Assembly: GCA_963556195.1 (NCBI GenBank)
Contig: OY744531.1
Coordinates: forward strand, 53,885,700 to 53,949,699
Direction: 5' to 3'
DNA from: Sepiola atlantica
Taxonomy: Eukaryota > Mollusca > Cephalopoda > Sepiida > Sepiolidae
DNA: 64,000 nt
The first letter of the stretch is position 1. Every line of letters starts with the position of its first letter. The notes below the pieces were generated by a model that was given only the letters and a program-made list of their open reading frames with translations, searched no databases and had not been told where the DNA came from. Below are positions 56,133 to 64,000 of the stretch, in pieces. Made by a program: the position numbers and the translations under genes.

Positions 56133-57064
56133 TGAAACATTTGAACGACGTTAGAAAACGTTTGAACACAAATACTAAATATTTGTCAAGAAAATAAAAC
56201 AAAATTGCAAACAGAGCATTTGTTATATGAAAATTTTTAAAAAATCACTGAATTGAAAAACAATAACAAATAATAGTTAATTAATAAATTAACTTTAACA
56301 AAACCAATATGCAAATTAGTTAACCTTACACATCTGATATCACACGTATACAAACGGTATATAAAACAGATGGTTCGTCTATTTAATAAGTAGAATTAAT
56401 TGGGAATAGACTGTTTTGACTTTACGTTTCGTGCGATAAATGGACCAAACTTTCGCATTTATTTATATAGATATATAGATATATATGTGTGTGTGTACAC
56501 AATAAACAATGTTATAAAACAAATAAACATTTGAAATTCACTCGTGAAAGGTAATCGGAACGCAAAGGATAGAAAGTGTATAAAGAACGTCTTGAGGCAA
56601 TTTGGTAAAAGAGACATGATGATGATAATAATAATAATGATAATAATAAAGAAAAAAACTGAAATAAAATCCCGAATAATGATATAAAGTCAATAGTTGG
56701 CCTTAAATGTATGGGGAAGAGAATAGTGGACAGAGTGAAGATGACTGGATGCCAGCAAAATAGAAGTGGGGTGAAAAGGCCTCAAGCTGACAGCAAGATT
56801 TGAAAAAGAAAATGGCAGAATAAATTCTCAACTCTGATTTACACTGGTAATTTGGAAGGCGACGAAATTGGATCTTAATGGCGTCAGGGGTTAATATTTT
56901 AAAACATTAACACTATGTCAACGGTGACGTCTACGTCTAACACCCTGATTAGCGACCAAAATAACACTTAGCAGCTTCACAAAATAAAAGACTATTTCGG
57001 TTCTTTCGTTTCTTCTCCTTTCTCTCTATTTTAATTTTATTTAACATTAGCCGAAGTACCAGTC
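56133..57064. other. No recognised feature
   Basis: AT-rich, with short TATAGA and TAATAA runs. No gene is supported. Confidence 0.45.
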
Positions 57065-57460
57065 TACGTCATGTTCCATCGTCGCAATGTGGCATTCATG
57101 TGCTTGTTTTACAAGTTCTTCCACAGAATGTGCTCCGATGAACTTACTGCACTTGTACTCTCTCAACGTAAATACCCCCGATCAATCCGACTAGCAGCAA
57201 AATCCCACCCTTTCAGATGCTGGAAAAGTTTCTACTCTAATAGCTTATTTCCTCGGCCTGCTTGTCTTTCGAATTCCCTCTCTACTCCCTGTTTCCTCCA
57301 CTGTACCAACGTGAAGAAATTTAAATGTAATGTGAACAAATAGCTAGCTACACAACACCCTATTTAGGATGCCCCTTATAAATTTGGCCCCTAATCACAG
57401 TAGCCCTTTACATTTAAATGGCAATATGCCTTGTTTGGCGTGAACAAAAGTAAAAAACAG
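57065..57460 (+). pseudogene. APE-type LINE C-terminal tail and 3' UTR
   Basis: MFHRRNVAFMCLFYKFFHRM, CSDELTALV, SLFPRPACLSNSL and FKCNVNK before a TAG at 57341-57343, all in one frame. A 3' UTR of about 115 bp follows and ends in AAAGTAAAAAACAGA. It is the cleanest 3' end of this family here and defines its likely terminus. Confidence 0.78.
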
Positions 57461-57561
57461 ACTCTCATATTCGATATCTGATATATTTAAAGTAAATATT
57501 TCGAGAGGGTTACAGTCATAACTTAGAAGACCGAAATCGATCCTAATTTATTAAACTTTTA

Positions 57562-57673
57562 ATTACTGATGCAGATTAGAAGCCAGGCTAACCCTAACCA
57601 CAATCCTAACCCTACCGCTAACCCTAACGACGCCAAGTCGATTTTAGCTTGGCTCCTAATCTGCACCAGCACC
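57562..57673. mobile_element. 112-bp MITE with 8-bp target duplication
   Basis: The ends (CTGATGCAGATTAGAAGCCA and the reverse of TGGCTCCTAATCTGCACCAG) pair. The flanks are AACTTTTA (57554-57561) and AACTTCTA (57674-57681), 7 of 8 identical. The interior holds CTAACC repeats and a GCCAAGTCGATTTTAGCT motif also found in the arms at 39773-40301, so both belong to one family. Confidence 0.72.
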
Positions 57674-57761
57674 AACTTCTAATCTACAAACGACATGCAA
57701 ACAATGACTTAAAAAATGGCATAAAAGTTAAAATGAATGTCAACTTGATATATTATTTATA

Positions 57762-58215
57762 ACTAGCAAATATATGCTCGCTCTAGTCGTTGCATATTTT
57801 CTCAAGGATAAGGTAATAACTGGGAGGGAGGTATAATGACAAACGAACATACACTACACTATTCTCCAAATGAGAAGGTAATGCTTGGGAGTGTGGTCTC
57901 ATAATAACAGAAAATATACTATGCTATCCCCAATGAAGAGGTAATGCCTAGGAGGATAGTCTCAGGACAACAGAACAGATACTACACTACCCCCAAATGA
58001 GGAGGTAATGCATGGGAGGATGGTCTCATGGTAACAAAACGGATACTACATTACCCCCCCCCCACACACACACACACTGAATTGATCATTATAAGAGTGT
58101 ACATTAGTCTGAAATTGTATTTTAAACTGAATTGAGCATTAAAAGAGAGTACAGCAGTATAATTAATAAAAAGGAATAGTATAGTGTTGTCTTCAGAGAC
58201 ACAGATACCAAATAT
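57762..58215 (+). mobile_element. Minisatellite-bearing element, copy 3 (most complete)
   Basis: CTAGCAAATATATGCTCGCT at the left, four ~65-bp units (GAGGTAATGCCTAGGAGGAT then CAGATACTACACTACCCCC), a C run, then CTGAATTGAGCATTAAAAGA and a distal end with GACACAGATACCAAAT. Read on the minus strand, it ends in TTTGCTAG/T, as some Helitrons do. That assignment is a guess. Confidence 0.68.
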
Positions 58216-58302
58216 TTATTATAATAATAGACAGCGATAGCAATGACGGCCGGTGTTATCAGAGATCAAAGAAAAAAAAATTTTAAGTAGAATATTTTTT
58301 CT

Positions 58303-58700
58303 AAGTGTGCAACATCTTTATTTCAAAACGTCCCTCTCAGTCATGTGACTTTTTGAGTCATGCTTCGTTTTTAAGACTCCTCTCCCTTCGGCTTCTCCTT
58401 TCTCTATTTCATGCTGAAACTCTGCAAGAGATTCACCATCGATAGAAATCTATAAAAAAGGTAAACAACTAATATTATTAGCAAGGCTACCCGGTATTGC
58501 CCGGGATACTAGAAAATAGATTAGTTGGAAAAATTTGTGTAACATCTTCCTTTTTTTGTTGTTAATTTCTCTTTCGATGATGTAACTTTTTTAGCATCCT
58601 CTCCCCTCGGTTGCTTCTTTCTTTATTTCATGCTGAGATGTTTACAATAGGTTCACGGTCGATAGAAACCGATTAAATGAGTTAGCGACTACAATCTTTA
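58303..58700 (+). repeat. Tandem duplication of a ~200-bp unit
   Basis: Unit 1 (58303-58480) and unit 2 (58540-58700) share AACATCTT, CCTCTCCC, TTTATTTCATGCTGA-like and ATCGATAGAAA-like phrases in order. Confidence 0.65.
58480..58512 (-). mobile_element. Helitron-like hairpin end
   Basis: The minus strand reads CCCGGGCAATACCGGGTAGC and then CTTGCTAAT. A GC hairpin precedes a CTAA-type end. It sits exactly between the two tandem units above. Confidence 0.4.
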
Positions 58701-58971
58701 TCTGCGAAAAAAATGCTACATGAGATGAGAATCTGAGATTTTTCTATTTTATTTATAAATTGAAAAGTATTTATTGCGTTTACTTGTTCTGTGCTTGAAA
58801 CAAAGGGAAATGTCTCTATTCTTGGAGGAGACAGTTGTGTACACAGGCAATAACGAATTGCGATCTCTGCTCTTGTTTCGTCCTACCATAGGGTTCTGCT
58901 ATTTATAAATTTCGATCTGGTAGTTTTTATGGCCTCCTACAAGAGTTCCTTATTACGTGAACAAATAACTA

Positions 58972-59060
58972 GAGAAGAAGAAGAAGAAGAAGAAGAAGAA
59001 GAAGAAGAAGAAGAAGAAGAAGAAGAAGAAGAAGAAGAAGAAGAAGAAGAAGAAGAAGAA
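58972..59060. repeat. (GAA)n microsatellite
   Basis: About 28 GAA units. Confidence 0.95.
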
Positions 59061-59184
59061 ATATAAAGCTGTATGGGGATTATTGTAATCTTCAGTAGAC
59101 TTATTGTTATGCAAATTTGAGAGATAACCACTGGCCGTTATCAGCGATAGATTAATGGTAAAAGACTGGTGCGATAACATTGTG

Positions 59185-59300
59185 CGAATTGCAATGGTGC
59201 TTGAAGTGGAGGTTACTAGAAATATAGATAGACTTATTATGACTCAAACTTAAGAGAACACCACCTTTTCTATCGGTGAGAGATCAATGATAATGACTCG
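59185..59300 (+). repeat. GAGAGTACT-family dispersed repeat, copy 4
   Basis: CTTATTATGACTCAAACTTA and the following CACCACC/CGGTGAGAG phrases align with 383-485 and 25265-25480. The following 59301-60129 shows no recognised gene. Confidence 0.4.
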
Positions 59301-60129
59301 TATGAGAACTATTGATAATTACTATTACTACTACCACTGTTACCTTGTGGATGGACGTATGTCGAAGAGCGGTTACATTAGCTACTATGAATCTTCGAGC
59401 TGGGCGAATTGTGGAGAGCGAAGTGACACGAAATCTTGCTAAAACCAACCAGTTCCCAGAGAATATAAAAGGCAGATATGACCTATAGGGGTCAAATTAA
59501 AAGTATGAGGTGAAATTAAGTTAGATACAGAGATAGATGACTGGACATGACGTAAAGACGTCACGGATGTCGAATTTACAGGTAACGAAGGTTTTGAAAT
59601 CAGTTCCTGGTGGAAGCCGGGTCTGGACGGACGTTGAATAATAGGATGTAATAACTCGAAATGTAACGCCCAAGATGTCTGTCTGTTCGTTAATCTGTAT
59701 ATTTGTCCATCTGACTATTAAGTAATTAAGAATAAGAACTTCTGTCTCTCTCATTTTTAAGCTATCAAAGTGAAAATTTCTCTCCAAATAAATCCTAAAA
59801 ATTCTCAGATTCGCCGTCTTTGGTTTCCTTTTTGTGCGAAATCAAAAGTTCTATTTGCAAAGGAATTTCTAAGCACACTGATGACGATTATCGGCCATAG
59901 AGTAGAAGTAGATGACACGAGTTGAAGGAACAAACGACAACACAGACCGAGAGGGGAAGACATGACAGAGCACGCGCGGCCCACACTAAATAGCGAAGGG
60001 AAAAGGGTGTGTCCCATACGCATACATAGTTGTGCAGGGGACATTCCGACACTTGTTGACAATAAAAAAGGGACTAAAAGAATTAAGTGAGCACGCAAAT
60101 AACTCACATATAAAATTTCGGGTACTACA

Positions 60130-60194
60130 TCTAATACTACTAGTACTACTACTAAAACTACTACTAATACTAATAATCATAATAATAATAATAA

Positions 60195-60225
<31 letters not shown>

Positions 60226-60250
60226 AAGAAGAAGAAGAAGAAGAAGAAGA
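60130..60250. repeat. (TAC)n-(TAA)n-(GAA)n array
   Basis: Compound trinucleotide array. Arg- or Leu-rich frames across it are artefacts. Confidence 0.95.
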
Positions 60251-60739
60251 ATCCACTCTATAATACAGACCAATGTGTATTTTGGATATCAATAAATATA
60301 TGCATATCCATTCCTACCACACAAAATTAAGCGAGTAAAACACGTACCTTTTTCTATCCACCGGACGAAACTATTTTAAGTAGTAGGGGGAAGCGAGAAA
60401 ACAATTAGCAAGTCAATCAACCACTTTCGACTTACCCCGCCTCTTGAAATGAATTGAGGAAAGATATCCTCGACTTTATAATAAAAAGTTTACGATGGGT
60501 GTTTTGGGTTGTTTTTTGCTTTTTTCATAAGGTTATCATAAATTATAATAGTAATTTATATATGAAAAATAAAATTACTGACGTAATTCTATGATTTTAT
60601 ATGAATATTTTAGTAATATATTTAGATAAATAGCAAGTTCGAACACTGGCAAAGCATAATATTCCGTCATGTTTGACGAAGAGCTAAGACTAGTAATAAT
60701 AATGATGATTACTGACTTAAAAACATTAAAAAAAGATCT

Positions 60740-61616
60740 TCTACAAATTAAAGAAGAGGGCAGAAATAGAAATTAACAAAGCAGCAATGAAGAAAAATGG
60801 GAAAATGGCAAACACGTGGTCAGGACGGAATTAATGGATTCTGGTTTCAGACATTCACTACTCTACATAAAAAAGACTAGCATAAAACCCGAGAGGAATA
60901 CAGGAAAGAACACACAGGAGTAGATAACTAAAGGGAGAATAACATTAATTGAAATAAAAACATACAGAAATAAGTAAACGATACCAATTAACTATAGACT
61001 TATAACTTGCCTACCAAGATCTTAACGGTACAATTAAGTGAAGAGATATTTTTTGTTAGGTCATCAGAAATTATAATAATTCTCTTGTCTACATGAAAGA
61101 CTAACACAAAACCTAAGACTATACATAAAAGAACACACGTGTCGCTGGAGTTAAGAACTCATCGAAAAGTACATTAAAATTCCGAGTATGACCACACGGT
61201 TGAACATATACGAAGAGTCTAAATCAGCCACAAAAATGATTAGGACAAATGAATATACAACATAAAGAGGACGTCTCAACTTTTTCAAAATAACTGGTCT
61301 AGTGAAATATCTGCGTCAACTACTCTCTGATGAGCAGAAAAGATCTCAAATATCGATAAGAGGGATAAATAGTATACTACACACCAATCAAAAGGTTCTG
61401 AAGTAAAAATCAGAAGAAAAAAACATAGTCATAGCATGGAATGACAACAAGAAAGTATATGACACTTCTCCAAGAATTGTTTGTTGAACGTTTAAGAATG
61501 TAGAAAATGAAAGATAAAACTGCTAATTTATGAAGATATTAATGGAAAAACGGAGACTAAAACTGACAGCTGCAGGAAAAAAAACTGGCAAAGGTATAAT
61601 TAGAGAGAGATATTAA
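60740..61616 (+). pseudogene. Restriction-endonuclease-type LINE, RT first half
   Basis: Same family as 22540-25010. It reads GINGFWFQTFTTLHKK, a decayed fingers region, IVIAWNDNKKVYDTSP (block A; normally MAWIDYRKAYD) and RRLKLTAAGKKTGKGIIRE. It stops just before the RGIFQGDSLSP block, where the next feature begins. Confidence 0.7.
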
Positions 61617-62371
61617 AATTGGTAACAGTTTTTAGAAAACATCTTTAAGAAATTTTAAATTTAAAAAAAAACGCATTTGTTAACCACGTTTAAGATGCAA
61701 ATATTTTTAGTAAAAATCATTTAAATTTTTTTATTTTGACTTTTTTTCTTATTAATTTCGGAGAAAAGAGTGTTTATTTCACAACAAAATTAAAGGTTTT
61801 ACCTTTTTTCCGTAATAAGTCCTTTCTTCGTTGTGTTGTTTCAACAACACAACGAAGAAATGACAGTTAGAAGTTATTTGAACGCTGTACGATAAAGGAA
61901 CATCTCTTTATGTGAACTTTTAGTTAATAATAAAGTTGGTAAAAGTTCTTAGAAAGCATCTTTAACGGCAGCAACTTGTGCGAAAAATCCGAAAGGACAC
62001 GAGTTTGACTGGTCAAAGAATAGTTATTAAAATCACATGTTCAGAGCAAATATAAACGCAAAATATTATTCAACGTGAAAACTGAAAATACATAAACTTC
62101 CATAAGCATTTATAAAACAACCCCATAATAATTTGGGTTGAATTTTGTTTAATTTAAAAGAATTTTTGTTTACCTCTTTTTTGCTAGCTATTGGATCAGG
62201 CACTAAACATCATCTTCCATCCAGTATGTCGGTCGTTTCGAAAAGGGCGGTTTCCAGGTAGAAAGTTCCTCTCGTTACCGGAAGAAGGTAGTGAAAAAGA
62301 TTAATGTCCATTTCGTGAATTAATCCCGGCCAAACGCAAAGGAGAATAACTCACACATATTTACACCTATA
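61617..62371. mobile_element. ~755-bp insertion splitting the LINE
   Basis: RT sequence stops at about 61616 and resumes at about 62372 with only about eight codons missing, so this is an insertion. It contains a perfect 18-bp inverted repeat at 61823-61860 with a 2-nt spacer. A direct repeat of about 30 bp also occurs: GGTAACAGTTTTTAGAAAAC at 61621 and GGTAAAAGTTCTTAGAAAGC at 61936. No coding sequence is recognised. Class unknown. Confidence 0.55.
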
Positions 62372-63345
62372 TCTACTACTGTTTTTCATAGTACTGATGC
62401 CACTCATTCAAACACTTATGAAATGCAATGCAGCATACAGACAAAGGAATAAATAAACCACATCATATGAATGAAATAATCTGAAACTACAAAGAAAACG
62501 AAGCTAGAAACAATGATGAATACGTCCAAAAATGTTAGCAATGGAAAAATGTGCACTACATGACATGCATAAGGGAAAGTCAAAACAGCAGAAGGCATAT
62601 AATTAGCCAAGCAAGGGATGGTAAGAGCACTATAAATATCTTTGTATTATGGAAACAGACACAATCAAATCCACAGAAATCAAGTAGTTAAAAAAATATG
62701 TGAGAAGAACAAGAAAGCTCATTGAAACGAAATTGCGTATATAGTAGAAACTTGATAAAACGGATAAATACTGAGGCAGTGGTCCTAATAAGATACTCTG
62801 AACCCTTCATAAACTGGATAAAAGAAGAAGTAAGGTTCAAAGTATCGGGACTCTGCATAATGCGTTGCATCAGAAGATGATATTGACCGACTATCTAAAA
62901 TAAAAAGGAAAAAGACAACTTATAAGTACTGAAGACTATATAACTAATGCGATAAAAGTACTTGAAAAATATATAACACGAAATATAGAGACACTGATTA
63001 TCGTCGCCAAAAAGAGAAAAAAAAGCAAGATGAACGATACGGAGAGCAATAAAACTGGAAATAAAAATACGAGAAAAACGAAATGGGAAGAGATGTAGCT
63101 ACATTTATCATTTATAATTCTGGCTAAAAATATAGCACAGGAAAACACTTGAACAGAGAAACTCTCTACTGACAGCCGGACAAAACAACACGACCAAAAG
63201 GAACTACTTAAAGCCAAGATGGACAGAACACAGGAAAGCAGTAGATAAATAAAAACTTCTGTAGACAAAGAGACGAAATGATAAACCACATCATAAGTTA
63301 ACGCAGTAAAGTAGGACAGAGAATGATGCTTTTCTTCTGTTGAGA
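62372..63345 (+). pseudogene. Restriction-endonuclease-type LINE, RT second half to zinc cluster
   Basis: Resumes with LLLFFIVLMPLIQTLMKCNA, then KYLCIMETDTIKSTEIK, YVRRTRKLIETKL, ISTEDYITNAIKVLEKYI and a decayed Cys-His region with TKRRNDKPHH. The endonuclease motifs expected after this are not found. 63346-64000 holds no recognised gene. Confidence 0.7.
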
Positions 63346-64000
63346 TGAAAGCGATATTATACATGTTTTGCTGATGCCCGGTGAGACCGCACCGTGCCGC
63401 TAAGGTTAAAAGGTCCTCGAAAGGTAGATTTAAATTTCAAGGATGCCAACATAGTTAGAAAACACGCGAGGAATCCAAATAAAACCACTAAGATAATAAC
63501 GAGAAATTTATATACAGTATAAAGTGAAGTCTAAACACCTTAAAACAAACTGGCCGAGTAAAAACCGGGATGGATTTTTTAGCTAGCGATTTCAACTCAA
63601 AGCGTTAAAAAGCGTAATAATTCTCCTTGTTCGCTTAAATGGAACTTTCTATGCTTCAAACTTCACCGAACGTGCTTCCATATGTTTTTTTTCTTCTACG
63701 TAACCCTCTTTGGCATGGAAAATGTACTCCACTGTCGGATTTTTCTTTTTGCCAGAACAATGTAATTCTTCGCAAGAGAATTTTAAAAAGGAAACTCGTT
63801 TCAGAAAGAAAGGATTTTTTTTCATAGGAAATTCTTTAAATTGCGAATTGATATTCATTTTTGTTTATTTATGTCAGGCTTCCAGCCTTACCGATCTTTC
63901 GAGAGAGAAAATACATTAGAATGAAGGAGTGGCATACAGAAACCAATAACAAGGGAAAATTATAACATTCAGAATCAAAAGTTCCTCTACTTCGCTGTAT

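Noticed and set aside
57585..57630. Interstitial telomere array
   Set aside because: Only a few degenerate CTAACC units, located inside a MITE. Too short to claim telomeric origin.

Overview
This window looks like repeat-dominated, AT-rich, non-coding DNA from an animal genome. My best guess is a mollusc, probably a cephalopod such as an octopus. The reasons are very long (TA)n, (CT)n, (CA)n and (AAG)n microsatellites, many decayed LINE lineages, Penelope-like elements and tRNA-derived SINEs. The species assignment is inference. I found no host exon, rRNA or functional tRNA gene that I can support. Almost every recognisable coding stretch is a broken transposon gene.

Layout. 1-10 kb: a Tx1/L1-like LINE remnant (1.3-1.9 kb), a gutted Gypsy-type LTR element (2.6-5.6 kb), an inverted LINE reverse-transcriptase (RT) piece (6.7-7.1 kb) and dense microsatellites. 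10-22 kb: LINE 3' tails, SINE-like copies, a huge trinucleotide array, an RT piece of a LINE with a restriction-like endonuclease, two large inverted repeats carrying hammerhead-like cores, and a ~40-bp satellite array. 22.5-26 kb: the best-preserved LINE of the restriction-like-endonuclease type, then another LINE tail. 26-29 kb: polypurine and (TA)n tracts. 29.1-33.9 kb: an APE-type LINE (endonuclease and RT) whose 3' end runs into a Penelope-like element with RT and GIY-YIG endonuclease. 34-39 kb: TA arrays, a TA-flanked MITE, SINE-like copies with hammerhead-like 3' ends, and 1.7 kb of satellite related to the 21 kb array. 39.5-43 kb: two inverted-repeat elements with 8-bp target duplications and more LINE tails. 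44-55 kb: duplicated repeats, an AT-rich stretch with few features, a second Penelope-like element with an internal inversion, and large palindromes. 55-64 kb: minisatellite-bearing elements, a small MITE and a third restriction-endonuclease LINE split by an insertion.

The most interesting theme is a set of hammerhead-ribozyme-like cores (CTGANGA, a short stem, then GAAA). One group lies in or beside Penelope-like elements, where such motifs are established knowledge. The other group lies at the 3' ends of short tRNA-like (SINE-like) repeats, each followed directly by TA-rich tails or (TA)n arrays. In the best case stem I, stem II and a C at the cleavage position can all be read from the sequence. 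The SINE-hammerhead-TA-tail arrangement recurs at several loci and is the strongest candidate for an undescribed system here. Most copies carry core mutations and are probably inactive. All ribozyme and transposon assignments are by eye and were not tested by folding or database search.
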